Assembly (NCBI GenBank): GCA_023375675.1
Contig: JALQBC010000021.1
Span: forward strand, 372,001-436,000
Length of the DNA: 64,000 bases
From: Cytospora piceicola
Taxonomy: Eukaryota > Ascomycota > Sordariomycetes > Diaporthales > Cytosporaceae
Direction: 5' to 3'
The translations under genes and the position numbers were made by a program. Positions 9,641 to 21,731 of this stretch are shown here, piece by piece; position 1 is the first letter of the stretch, and every line of letters starts with the position of its first letter. The notes under the pieces are model-generated. The model saw only the letters and a list, made by a program, of their open reading frames with translations, was not told the origin of the DNA and ran no database searches.

Positions 9641-12600
9641 ATGGACGAGTACCCTCCTTGCAGCTTGGACTATTGTCTGCCCCTGGCTGTAATTCTTGGT
9701 CTGCCATCCAAGTATGCCCAAGGAACCTCCCTTGACACTGAGTACAAGGACGGTGCCACCCTGATACGATCAGAGCCGCCACCAGTCGAAGGAGAGCAGG
9801 TTGCTGCTCTGATACAGCACATTCGCGATTCGGATGCCTCTGGTCTGCCCTGGAACGGCAGGGATACGAGTGGCATCAAGTACAGGTTCCGTTTCAGGAC
9901 CGCTGGCAGGGTAGGATGCATCTCAAGAGCCTCTCTAACAGATCTGGCCTGCTGATCTGGCCCAGACTTATCTCCTACCTCCTAAACTAGCTCGCCTACC
10001 CGATGATGTCGACATACCGCCGTCCCAAGCCGTCCTCCATTCGCCCTTCTCGCCCCTCACTCCCTCCTCGAACCTATACCCCGACGGCCTCATCGACCAC
10101 CGATGGCTCAAGAAACACCAGGAATTGGTCCCTAGCGTTTTTGTGTGCCTCTACAGTCTGACTGCTGAGCCGACACTGGCAACACTCCACGACAACAAGA
10201 TCAAGACGGATATAGGAGTCCTGAGGAATGCCATCGCCCAGTCGGGCTGCAAGTCAAGATTGGCTGTAGTGATGTTGGTCGACAACTCATTTGGGGTGCA
10301 GGAGCGGCTAGAGAACATACGACGAGGCAGTGGGCTCGACCCAAAGGCCTTCTTCACCGCCCCAGCAGATGCCTCGCCCGAAGAGCTCAGTCGAATACTT
10401 GACAACGCATTGACGACCATATACGTACAAGCTATCGAGTACTACAGAGATCTTGGGAGGCATGCCAGGAAGAAAAGGGGCCGTGGAGTGGCTCCTCAAC
10501 CAACTGTGCCCCCCACATCCGGCACGTCTCAGACGCTGTCACTCGCAGGGTGGAATATACGCTACGACTTCAAATCCGCCATATTCGCAGAGTATCGCCA
10601 AGAGATGGACATGGCTTTGCGGTCCTTTGAGCAGGCGTATGAGAACTTGCTGAGCTCCGAGGTCTTGGAGATCATACCAAGCTGGAGCCCCAGGTGGAAC
10701 CAAGCCAGGTTCCTAGCTGATATCATTGCTGTGCGGTGTATCCGCTGTCTACTATGGCACGACCAACATACAGCGGCGGTAAGGCGCTGGGAGTCTCATC
10801 GAGAAAGGATAGGCGATTTCGTTGATCGGCAGGGTCATGGGACCAATAATTATGGATGGGAGGCTTGGGAGGCACGATGGTCCGTCGTAATGGCCAATCT
10901 CATCGAGAAAGCCGACATTCCGGATTTTGACCATTCCGCTATAAGCATTTACTTGGCCCCAGAGAAAACCGCACAAGCAGAGAGGACCCAGCCATGGGAA
11001 ATGCTCCACCATCCTGGGTACTGGTATCGTTTGGCGGCTCGTCACACCTCCCTGCGCCGCAAGCTTGCTTACTTGATGCCCGAGGACGATAGAAGGTCAC
11101 CTAGCGAGTCACCAGCCTCGAGGCTGGCCGCAAAGGCGTTCAATTACGACAACTACATGTGCCCCGATCCATATGACGAGCTTCCCCTGGCTCGCCAGGG
11201 AGTCAACCACTCTGAGATGATACTGAATTACCTTCTGTCCGCTCAGTCATACTTCATCAAAAAGAGACAGCAGCGACTGGCCGCCGAGGTGTCCCTAGAG
11301 TGTGCCAAAGAGCTTGCCACAGCCAAGGACTGGGAAAATGTCGTGAAAATATTACGTCCTTTCTGGGACGAAATGTCATTTCGACGAGATGGTTGGCCAG
11401 AGATCACGGAAGACATGTGCTGGGTGCTAAGAGCTGCCGCAGTGGAAACTGCCCAGGCTGACCTGGTAGTGTCAATTGACTGGGAGCTATTGAACAGAAG
11501 TAAGACGCCCTCAGAAGCATTCCCTCAAAAGGTCTTCAAAAATACTGACTGGGAACACTAGGATATCCAAAGCACCCCAAGTGGCACTACGACTTATCAA
11601 AATCACTGCAAGGCGTTGATGCTCCGAAACCTTCGATAAAGGTAAACGACGACTTGGGTACATCGTTCATTAAACCTTCGTTCGCCTTCAGGCATGAAGA
11701 CGGGAAGGCCGGGCAAACCTGCCAGGCCCAGCTAACCATAGCCTCGAACGCCATTGCAGGCTCAGCACCGATTGTTCTCGAAAGCATCTTTATCGACTTC
11801 GACGGCAGCATCAAGCCAGTACTTTTGACTCACGAACCAGGAAATGGCGACAGTGAGTCCAAAGCGGGTTCTGCTTCTCTGAACCTTGTCTCGTTAGCCG
11901 AGCCCAGACTCGGCACCGAGCAGGAGACTGAAGACGCTGGTGGTTCTTCACACCTGCGTGGTACAAGCAACTTGACTCTGGAAGCCGGGCGCACCACTGT
12001 TTTCGAGTTGAAGATACCCCTGAGAGAACCCGGCGAGGCGAGCGCATCGTCGCTCAAATTTACCGTCAACAATGACGCATTTACGTTAACATACTCTACC
12101 AACATTCAAAAAGCTGGCACTGGACACGTTTGGTTCACTGCGGCTTCGAGAAGGCGGATGGCGCGGACGCACCCTCAGTCCATCCGTGTGTTGCCCAGGC
12201 CGCCCAAAATGGAAATCAAAGAGATCAACCTCCTCGACCATTACTACACCAACGAGGTCATTGAGCTCCCCTTCGATATCGTAAACGAGGAAGACGCGGA
12301 CGCTACCGCAAAGCTCGACGTCACGGTAATCAGCGAAGATCCGCCAGACTTCAAGCTCAGGTCGGCCGACGGAGATGAGGAGACAGCAGTGGTCGATGGC
12401 GAAGAGTCCAGCCTGCATGCGGCTGCTCTGGGCACGATCAAGAGTTCTGACTCCTCGCGGGTCGTACTTGTGCTGTCTCCTGCAGAAAGGATGACGGCTT
12501 ATACGTTGACCTTGAGGGTATCATACAGCCTTGAGACGGACCCCGAGACAACCATCATACAGGTCGCTAATTATCGGATCAACGTGGCCAGTCCGTTTGA

Positions 12601-13423
12601 AGCAAACTATGAGCTACTGCCTCGTCTGCATCCGGAGCCTTGGCCGAGCCTCTTTGACCACGAGGGGATACAGAACCCATCAGCGGACAGTCCCGGTCCA
12701 AGTCACGGCCTAGCACAAGCATGGTGTCTCGTCACGAGGTACGCCTCGTTTGCCTCGGAGAACCTGACCGTCATGGACCTCGACATCGAGATCCAGCCCG
12801 CGCACGGCGTCCAGTGCCAGACCTCGAAGCGGAAGGCCCTGCCAGCCGAGGGCATCCAGGTCAGCCCCAAGACCATCGAGGAGACACAGTTCGACGTCGC
12901 CGTCAAGAGGAGGAGCCTGGACGAGCGGAACCCCATGGGGCTGGACGTGTCCTTCGCCATCAGGTGGGCCCGGCCGGGGGCCGCCGGGCCCGGCGCCGCC
13001 AACAGGACCACCCTCGCGGTCCCGCGGCTGCCCATCTTCGGCACGGAGCCCAGGGTCCTGGCGTCGGCGTCCTACTCGGGGCAGGGCGGCGGGCAGGGCG
13101 GCGGGCAGATGGTGTTCCTCGACATCACCATCGAGAACGCGTCGAGCCACTTCCTCACGTTCGGCCTGACCATGGACCCCAGCGACGAGTACGCCTTCTC
13201 GGGCGCCAAGGAGACCACGCTGAGCCTCCTGCCCGTCTCCCGGAGGGCCGTGACGTACAGGCTGCTGCCGGTGGTGGGGGGCGGGGCGTGGATCCGGCCG
13301 GGCCTGACGGTGAGGGACAAGTACTTCCAGAAGGTGCTGAGGATCATACCGACCGAGGGCATGAGGGTGGACAAGGAGGGTTTCTTGGTCTGGGTCCCGC
13401 CGGTCGAGGAGGATGGGGAGTGA
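9641..13423 (+). CDS. TRAPPC11: TRAPP complex subunit 11 (foie gras/Gryzun family)
   Basis: Large subunit of the TRAPP tether that acts in ER-Golgi and autophagy membrane traffic. Three exons: 9641-9910, 9966-11499 and 11562-13423, giving 1221 aa, the usual family size. Joins read FRTAGR|TYLLPP (phase 0) and WELLNR|RYPKHPKWHYDL (phase 1); donors are GTAGGA and GTAAGA. The start MDEYPP is typical of fungal orthologs. The foie-gras region spans roughly residues 345-600 (SWSPRWNQARFLADIIAVRC ... YYLLSAQSYF-like helices). Beta-sandwich Gryzun sequence follows, ending in PRLPIFGTEPRVL, FLDITIENASSHFLTFGLTM and RIIPTEGMRVDKEGF. The last ~600 bp are markedly more GC-rich than the rest, but the frame stays open and the conserved C terminus is intact. 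Confidence 0.92.
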
Positions 13424-13466
13424 CGGGACGGGGCGGGACGGGGCGGGACGGGACGGGACGGGACGT
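13422..13466. repeat. GC-rich 5-bp/10-bp tandem repeat at TRAPPC11 stop
   Basis: GGGACGGGGC and GGGAC units repeated head to tail from the stop codon into the 3' UTR. Confidence 0.8.
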
Positions 13467-14828
13467 AGTATGGTGGGTGTGAAATAGGGGGGCGAAGATA
13501 AGGGTGGAAGGTCTTTGATCCACAGGTCGTCTGCATGGCATGATCGATATATGATTGCAGATTACGTTAGGAGCGCAACAATGCATTGCGAAGTCTTTTC
13601 CGTTGCGGGCCAACGATGGAAGGGTTAAATCATCCTGAGAGATCCAAGTTGATATCTGTCAATGACATGCTAGATACTATCCGGCGTGTTTATTATATTT
13701 CTTGTATAATCTGTTTTGTTGTATTTCTTGTCGTTTTGTTTATTGTTATCTTTCGCTCTTTCTTCTTCTTTTTCTTCTTTTTTTTGGTGTCCGGAGACTC
13801 ATCTACTAGCACCTACCTTATCCTGCGTGCCAAAACGAACGCCAGAGAATAGAAAACTACTATCCTTCCCACCCCTGACTGGGCCACAAGTATCAAAACC
13901 TCATGCAACTTGTACGAGATGCCAGGACTCGATGGGTGGTGACCCAGAGCAACGATGCGGCATCCATCAGTCAGCCAGTCAGCACGCGAGTACATGATAT
14001 ATCCGTTCGGGGGCCAGAAAAATACCCCGACATGCCTGCCCTGCTTCACCCAACGCCTTCTACTGGAGAGGACGGATCGACAGGACCGTCCCGCAGCGCA
14101 GGCACATCCCCGCCCGCCCCAGGGTGGCCCAGCTGTCACCCCAGCAAGCCCCGTCCATGAGGAAGAATCTTCAAAAAAGGGGACGGTGATGTTGCCCTCC
14201 CCCCCCCCTTCGGCCGCCGGGATAGAGGGGTGAGGGGTATGTGCAGCGACGAGGAGAGACGGCGCCCGCTCACCACTTGCCGCTCGCAGCATCCGTGTCG
14301 CAGGCGCGACGCAAGACGAGCCATATCGAGTCTGGCGTGCCGCCTGCACAGCCCGGGGGAGGGGGGTTCGAGGGTTTGAGGGTTTGGGATGGCGAGGAGG
14401 AGGAGGAGGAGGAGGAGACGGGCACGGAAAAGGACCAAGCTGCCTGAATCCCCCTCCTTTCCTCGTGCTTCGCGCCACAGGCCACAGGGCGCCCTCTCGC
14501 CCTCCTGTGTGCTTGTCGTGGCTGTCTTGGAGCGATCCGATACCGACAGGTGTTGTTAGAGTATTACCACGCGGGCGGGTGGTGGTGACACGATGTCACC
14601 CAGCGTCGCAGTGACGCGGGTTCTTCCCCTCCCCAGGGTTGTCCCCTCTTGTGTCTCAGACTTCTCTTCTCCTCGCGTGCCCAGATATTCTCTTGCAGTC
14701 ATTAGGCGAGGGGATCATCGACGATTGTCGAGTTTTCGCCACCACATCGGCGATAAGATCTGTGTTTTGTGAACTCCCTTGTGATGTAGTGAACATAAGT
14801 TTTTTTTTTTGCCCTGCCCCTTAAGCCA

Positions 14829-14884
14829 ATCCCCAGTCCCCAGTCCTCAGTCCTCAGTCCTCAGTCCTCAGTCCTCAGTCCTCA
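14829..14884. repeat. 7-bp tandem repeat (CAGTCCT)
   Basis: Eight or so consecutive copies of CAGTCCT/CAGTCCC. A simple satellite in spacer DNA. Confidence 0.9.
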
Positions 14885-15424
14885 ACTACATATGCGGTGG
14901 AGATTCACTCACCCACTCAGTGTTACAGGTATCATGACAAATACCCAGTCCTCCGTCCCCGGCAGCCGGCAGGGATATCATGTGTCTCTGAGAAAGCATC
15001 AGCCATAGGATAGACATTTCCTCAGTTAGGGCCGCGTTTGCCGCAGGGGGCGAGACGGGAATGGGCAGCCACACTACTGTGTGAGTAGTCGCCAAAAGAA
15101 GCAACGTTCCGGCTCCGCGGAGAAGGCGGGGGGGGGGGGTTAGACAGCTCGGCGGCGGGTCTAAACGCTCTCCACACCTGTCGTGTGCCGTACCTGACAG
15201 CCTGACAGCTGATTTCGTCCACTCGTGTGCCGTTGGATGGTTAGATAATAGGCAAGGTGGAGTACTCGGTAAGGTGTGTGTAACGAGATATTTTTATCGC
15301 CACCTTTGGCAGCCGCGTTCCTCTCGCCGCGGAAACATATGAGTTTTTTTCCGCGGCACCGCCATCAGTCCTCGGATTAACCTTTCGCGTGACCGGGGAC
15401 GGGGTGGCAAAGATTCCAGTTAAT

Positions 15425-15460
15425 GGAGAGAGAGAGAGAGTGTGTGTGTGTATGTGTGAC
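15425..15460. repeat. GA/GT dinucleotide tract
   Basis: A (GA)n run followed directly by (GT)n on the plus strand, in spacer downstream of the transcription factor gene. Confidence 0.85.
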
Positions 15461-15736
15461 TGAGAAAAGAACAGTGCCAGTGTGGCGGATATGGTTATTT
15501 GGACGCCCCTTGTCTTGCTGAATCGGGCGACCACAAACTGAACAATGAAACCCCTTCTGCTAGTATCGTCCGATTCCCCTTGGTTCATTGCCCAGACAAA
15601 AAAAAAAAAACCTTTCTCGCTATGTTCGATCGTGATGGGTCTGAGTGAATAAATGTTTTAAGCAGAAGAATAAAAATGCCGATCTGTTCTGTTTGAAAAA
15701 TTGACCCTTCCCCTGAAACAGAGATAGTAGGAACCG

Positions 15737-18700
15737 TTAGTTCTGCTGATTCGCCACCTCACCTATCATGAACTCGTCGAACATGGCCAACTCGTGGAAC
15801 GTCCGGGCCAGCACATCGATCGACGCGGCGCTCGGGTTGACCGACGCTGTGTTCAGGTCGACCACGAAGGGGCTGCTCTTGCGGGTCGGGTCGGTAAGGT
15901 CCGGCACGGCGAAGGCGGGGGCGATCCGGAGATCACTGCTGCCATACGCGTCGTTGAGGAGGATCGATGCTGCGTCCTGGTACCCCGTCATGTCGCCTAC
16001 GTCCTGGTGGGATGCCCCGTCCTGGTACAGTGGCGGCTGGGATGCCCCTTCCTGATACCCCGTCATATGGGGTGCCCCGTCCTGGAATGCCGTCAGCTGC
16101 GATGTCCCATCCGCTAGCTGCTCCGAGTGTCGACGTCCGAGGCGAGCGTTGCGCTCGGTGTTCGCCTTCATCTGAGCCATCAACGCCCGGCCCTCGGCCG
16201 CGGTCATCTGCCGCTTCAGGATAGCAATACTCAGCAGCCCCGGGACAATCTTCGTGACCAGGTCGAACCGCGGTGCCAAGTCTTGGTACCCAGCTATGCA
16301 AGCCAGGAACCAAACGCGCCGGTTATTGTCGTTACCCCACAGAGCGTCTTCCCTCCACACCTCCGCGCCGGCCTGCTCCAGGCCCTGCTCGTGGTCCTGG
16401 TAATGGTCCTGATGCTTGCCCTTGTGACTGCTTGGCTGCAGGGGCAAGCAGGCGTTGGCGACATAGAGCAGGGCATTGTGCCATAGGACGGACGTCTTGG
16501 CGCAAGAATAACGAGTCCGGAAGACGAGTATGAGATGCTTCAGCTGGTTCACCGAGGCCGCGTATATCGCTGCTGGGGTCCTGATGTCGGCAGTGAAGCT
16601 GTCAAGTCTCAGGGGCTGGTTAGGCTGCCCGTGGAGGAATGGACGGAAGAGATCGAGGATGGCAGCGTGCAGTTGGATGCTGTCACATGTCAGCAATCGA
16701 CCCCTTTTATATGTGGCGAAGATGCCATCTTGGGCCAAGGGGATTTGGTATATACTTACTGCACGATGGCGGCATGGTGCGTCATACCATCTCCACGCGC
16801 CATGGAAAGAGGAAGCGAATCAGCCCATTGAAGTAGCTTCTCATACGTCCTCTCTGCGAAGTTGAGCCCGACGGAGGCGCGCACGATCGGCGGGATGCGG
16901 TCGCCGTGGTCGTAGTAGTTGTTCAGTATGTCATTGATCATCGGCATCAGTTTGCACAGCTCGGGGAAGCTGTTGCCCATATATGACGGCAACTCGAAGG
17001 GCACAGGAGGGCCGTCAAACCGGATGATGATGGAGCCGGGGATCGGGAGCCACGGAGGGATACGGATATGGGTGCTCTGGTAGTTCATCCCATGAAGCGT
17101 GGCGTGGCAAAAGGTGCCCCAGGCAGTGTGTGAGGCGGCCCTCACAAGGTCCATATGGTCATCTGTCCAGTTCCTGGCCGAGTCCGCCTTTCCGACGGCA
17201 ATCAGTCCGTTCGAACGGGCCAGCCCTATCGACTCTGTCAGATATTTGTGTGCTATCTCGTCCTTGCCTTGGTACGTCGCCGTGGCACTGAGGAGCTGCA
17301 TAGCAGCTATGGTCGTGATGGCGAGCTGGTACAGTGGGCCGCCTGTCTTCTCTTCGCGGTACAGCCTCTCCGCCTCCATGAAGAAGGCATCGCCGAGTCC
17401 GGCTGCATCGGGATCGATCGCGGTATACCCTTGCTATTCTCGCATTAGTCGGGGACTTGAAGATATGAATGGACCGTTCAACATACACAGGCGAAGCAGA
17501 GAACGGCGTCGAGGAGTAGCGGGGAGCAGAAGTCGGTCTTGTGGCCGACAAGATCCCTTAGGAAAAGATCGGCGTCGAAGAGTCCAAGGATCGGATGGTC
17601 CGTGGTCAGGTAGAACGAGACCAGGCGGGCTGCCAGCTCGTTTGGGATGACTACCTGGGTCCAGTTGCAGACCTCGATATGGTTCAGGCGCTCGTCGCAC
17701 AGCTCAGCAGGAGGCGAAGGACCAATCCATCCGGGGGTGAGTTGTTGGGAATCACTCCGTTCGGTGAGTGGGGGAGACGGCTGGGTCAAAACCGACGGTC
17801 GTTGAGCCGACCTGAACGACAGTCAGTACACGGACGCGTGACTGATGTTAGAGTATCGGTAGCAAAGTGAGATGATGGCGACGCAGAAGCAAATGCATCT
17901 CAGGACCATCAGGCTGCCTGCCAAACTGTTCACACTGACTTGACTTGGTTCACGCCCATGAGCCGAACAGGACCAGATGTGTTATCCCGCATTTCAGCTG
18001 GGACAGTTTGCTTTTCTCCGAAGAGGATTGCTCACTGGTACTGTACTTCACGGTACTTTCGCCCCAGCCACAGTTGGCGTGCAGGAAGCGGGTGTAATGA
18101 TTCGGGACAGGGTGGGTAGTCTGAGGGCATAGGAGGAAGAAGGGGTAAAGCGGATTTTGGGGCGCGCATTTTAACAGCGAGACAGGGGGACCACGTACAC
18201 AGCATATGCAGAAGTATCTTTGTCTCGCGGTTGGCTTGGACGCGGGATCGGCTCAGGGACAGTCAACATGGGCGAGGCGACGAGTGCTACGACAGGATAC
18301 GAGAGGGGATGCCGGATCATCAGCTCAAATTCGAGGCTCGTCTGTAGCGGAGGCACAATGCTTCCTGCGGTGATGACGTTCTAGAGAGGACCCTATCGTT
18401 AGTGTTGCTGTTGTTCTGGGCTTTTTTTTTGTGTGTAAAAAGAGAGGGGGCAAAAAAAGGGGAGCCGGCCACTCACATTGTTGCTGTGTTCCCCAGCTGC
18501 TGTCCTGAACCGATGGAACAGGGCGAGGGCCTCATCCTCGGGAAGTGTCTTGAGACGCTCGACAGTGCCGTCCGAGTCCTCTACCAACCTCTTGAGGACC
18601 TCGTTCTCTCGCCGGAGCATCTCCATTTCCGCCTGGTCCTCGGCAGACCGGGAGTCCTGTCGGGCAGTGTAGGTGCACTCCGTGTCGCGTCTCTTGCATG

Positions 18701-20453
18701 CGGAGCATGTCGGCTGCTGGTTATCACACTGTGAAAGGAATCAACAAGGTCAGCGAGAAGGTCTTCTTCCGAGCGAGGAAACCATGATATATATGACGAT
18801 GATTAAAAGACACTGCAGTGTAAGTCTTCCTGTATGGATGACAGGGAAAACGAAGAAGGGTGGCGGCGCTAGACATGCTGACACGACTGGCAGGCCCAGG
18901 CGTTCCATTTCCCGGGGTTTGTCACCTCCAGCACGGGATACGTGACTGGTGGTGGTAAGGGGTAACACGGTAAGGGCGTTTAGGGGGGCGGCGGATGTCC
19001 TGGGAGGCTGCGCAGATACTCTTCCGGCACGCACTGGCTCCAGAAAGGTACCCGCCACAACTGTGTAGATGGCCTCTCTCCTTCCACGGTGATCTTATAC
19101 CCCCGCCCCCCTTGCTGTCCTGTAGCCTCGACCCTTTATATGGGGCTGAGGGCCAGCAATATAAAATGGCTCCCCACAAGTGTGGCGAAAATTAGAAGGC
19201 TGCAGCGCTGCGGACTGAAGGTGATGGTATGTACGCCTGGGCTCCCTCCCCTTGGGCTCGGCCCTTGGAGGGAAGAGGAGGGGGGGGGAGGGGGGAACCT
19301 AGGTTGATCTGTAATCTTTATATCTGTACATCTGTACATTTCTGTACATCCGTACTCTGCAGTAACCCGGGTACTCTCAGTCAGGGGGTCTCGACCGCAA
19401 GGCTCGGAGACACATGGCAATGGCCATCTGTGCCCCTATGTAGAGAGAACAAGCCCCTGACCCCATCCCCGAATATCTGCCAGCAGCCTGCCCTCGGACG
19501 CACTGGCCCACACACATGGGAGGAGTAGCATCCTTCATGTAGAGGGGAAAGAGAGCCCTGAGGTAGACAAGAGCCATGGGCTTATGTAGGGGCTCTATCT
19601 CTTCTCGCACATCGCATTCCTGTGGAGAATGAAGTCGGCTTGCCTTGGCGTCGTTGGTCCATCCTCGGTCGCACTATCCACGTGCCACGCCACCGAGGAT
19701 CTCGATTGCAGCTAATTACAGGTACTCTGATCTCCTCGGAGGCGTAAAGTGGTTCTGTTCTGTTCTGTTCTCCCTCTCTCTCTCTTTTTTTTTTTTTTTG
19801 CGGCCATGGAAGGAGAGCAGTATGTAATGATTATTCCTGCAGCGTCCCTTGCTCCCTGATATGAATCAGAGGAGGGGGGATGAGAGGATGTTTTGGCAAT
19901 TGATAGGGGAAATCGTGTGCCAATGACAATGCCAATGACAATGCTAATGACAATGCCAATGACAGTGACAGTGACACTAATATCTTTCCTCGAACCCTTC
20001 ATTTCTTCCTCTCCACCGTCCTCCACGGATTTCTCTCTCTTCAAGGGCTTGCAAGGCAATGAGCAATGGGCAATGGGCAATGGGTGACAAACAGGTAGGT
20101 GTGCAATATGTAAACATTGAATCGAATGAGAAAAGACACCAGGGGTTGGGAGGGGGTGGCTTGCAAAGTAAGGGGTGGGGGTGAAATAGAAAAGAATCAG
20201 ACCATACAGCAGACTTTCTCGTTCGACAGGCATCGCATGCGAATCGTCCGGTCCCGATCCTCCTCTTCTTCGGCGGGAGCTCCGTTGCGTATCTCGAAGG
20301 GCCTGCCCCGATCCCGCCTGCGCCTGCTCCTGCGCCTGCGCCTCCGCTGCTGCCGCTGCTGCCGCCGCCGGCGCCGCCGCCGTCGATCTTGATCTGTTCC
20401 GGCGCGGGCAGGATCCGCGGGAACTTCTTCTTGTCGGTAACCCCGGCTCTCAT
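15737..20453 (-). CDS. Zn(II)2Cys6 fungal transcription factor, nirA-like
   Basis: Nuclear DNA-binding regulator of the fungal binuclear-cluster class. Six exons on minus: 20453-20208, 18728-18477, 18380-18199, 17811-17487, 17433-16760 and 16679-15737, giving 873 aa. The first exon ends FACDACRTRKSA and the second begins CDNQQPTCSACKRRDTECTY. Joined in phase they make a perfect C-x2-C-x6-C ... C-x2-C-x6-C cluster, followed by a coiled-coil linker (MEMLRRENEVLKRLVEDS). The middle homology region follows (VSFYLTTDHPILGLFDADLF; DAVLCFAC|QGYTAIDP; SHTAWGTF; HGMN). The C terminus has degenerate YQDGAS repeats. The intron between exons 1 and 2 is about 1,479 nt, far longer than the other introns (55-390 nt). 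An upstream in-frame ATG at 20525 exists, but MRAGVTDKKKF at 20453 looks better. The resemblance is to nitrate-regulator-type factors; targets are unknown. Confidence 0.82.
15970..16105 (-). repeat. Degenerate coding repeat (YQDGAS) in the transcription factor
   Basis: Four variants (FQDGAP, YQEGAS, YQDGAS, YQDAAS) are encoded by related GC-rich DNA units within about 135 bp of the C-terminal exon, suggesting recent tandem growth of a disordered activation-type region. Confidence 0.7.
18729..20207 (-). other. Long intron interrupting the zinc-cluster codons
   Basis: Donor GTATGG at 20207 and acceptor CACAG at 18729. I found no intermediate exon. Contents are low complexity: a 12-bp array (19919-19976), a CT then T16-17 tract at about 19770-19799, TCTGTACAT words at 19322-19350 and a G-rich run at 19268-19297. 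Confidence 0.6.
19919..19976. repeat. 12-bp tandem repeat (GCCAATGACAAT)
   Basis: Four 12-bp copies decaying into two GACAGT 6-mers, inside the long intron of the transcription factor gene. Confidence 0.9.
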
Positions 20454-21731
20454 CTCGGTCCGGGAGGGGGGTGGGGGGGGGGGGGAGCGGGCGGAGTGGT
20501 TGGTTACAGGCACGGCACGGAGCAAGATATCAGATAATCAGATATCAGGCCGAAACAAAGACCAAGGTCACGTCGCCGCGCAGAGTTTGAGATGGAGAGT
20601 GAGAGGGAGTGGGAGAGTCTCGAGTGAGTCTCGAGTGAGTCTCGAGTGAGAGATAGACAAGGCAAAGCAAAGGCGATAATGTAGTATAGATCCAGAGATG
20701 CAGACAGAGGCAGAGCAGAGGACAGAGGTTCTCGAGAGTAGACTGTTTTTTTTCTCCGATAAAACCAAATACACGGTCTTGGAAACGATGGATTTTGCTA
20801 TCTGCTATGTATGTAGATGTTTTGCAAGAGGGATGGAATGGCAAGGCGGGTGCTGAGTTGTCCTTGCACTTATGGTTTTTTTCCTTTTTCTTTTTAGGAA
20901 CGACGGATGACTGAGCCGTTAAGTCGGTTGCAACCTGACCTGGGCAGATTTATACGTTACCGGTTACTTAAGTACACAGCTGGCCATTTTCCCGTCCAGT
21001 GCTAACTATCATCTTCTGTCTTTGCCCCTAGGCTCCGTACCCCCCACGTCACTCTGACTCGACCTCGCCACCCACACACTAAGGAGGTAACCTGCCTACT
21101 AAGCCTGCTAAGCAGTCTAAGTAGGTACCACGCAAACCCCCCCCTTCCCCTTCCCCCTCCCCCCTCAGAACCAGAGAAAAGAAGAAGAAGAAGAACAAAA
21201 CTAAATAATCAACATAGGGCGAAATGACAGGAGAATAGTAGGATAGAAAAGAAAATACCAGTCCAGCAAAGGCATTATTGCCCCAATAGAGGGAGGGATA
21301 CATCAAAGGGCCAGGGGTGGTGTATCCAAACCCCAAGTATATATCCCGGGGCAAACAGACCTGATGTGGATGAACCCTCGCTCAATAGATCAACCGCCGT
21401 ATGCAGTAGACGCCCAATCCTCTGTGTACCGACCTAGTGAGGTAGTATTATTATGCCATGCGTAACATCGTGTCTGTTCATTCCTGTCCGTTCCAGAGTC
21501 CCATGTTGTTTGCCCCTAATTCCTGATACCTAATACCTAACAATAATAATAACACACAACCCGCAATGCCGTCTTCAGAGCCCCAAGGCTAATCAATCAA
21601 TCAATCATCCATGAATATGCGTTCCAACCCAAATCAGTTCCCTTGAAGCAATTGTACCCGGCTCTCCCCCTTTCCCTCAATACCATGATACCATACCCCT
21701 CAATGACTACTACGTCCTCCAAACCCCCCCT
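20454..21731. other. Spacer between MCM10 3' end and the transcription factor start
   Basis: Promoter and leader of the minus-strand transcription factor plus the MCM10 3' UTR. It holds a G-rich run at 20461-20490, an 11-bp array at 20618-20650 and homopolymer T at 20746-20755. No coding signal. Confidence 0.6.
20618..20650. repeat. 11-bp tandem repeat (TCTCGAGTGAG)
   Basis: Three exact head-to-tail copies, each containing an XhoI-type CTCGAG palindrome, about 165 bp upstream of the transcription factor start. Confidence 0.9.

Larger units (their letters stand above)
13424..15736. other. Gene-free 2.3-kb region between convergent genes
   Basis: No convincing coding exon on either strand. 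It contains a GGGACGGGGC-type array directly after the TRAPPC11 stop, a T-rich stretch at about 13735-13795, an AGG-rich run at about 14395-14416, a 7-bp array at 14829-14884 and a GA/GT tract at 15425-15460. It is presumably 3' UTRs plus spacer. Confidence 0.6.

Noticed and set aside
14136..14478. Overlapping open frames in the G/C-rich spacer at 14 kb
   Set aside because: Driven by AGG/CCT repeats; Pro/Ser/Arg-rich on both strands with no domain.
14829..14884. Regular short repeats that could suggest a CRISPR array
   Set aside because: Units are 7 bp with no spacers, and the genome is eukaryotic; a simple satellite.
18477..18728. Second half of a zinc cluster as a separate small gene
   Set aside because: Exact phase and ligand spacing with the exon ending at 20208 make a single binuclear cluster the simpler reading.
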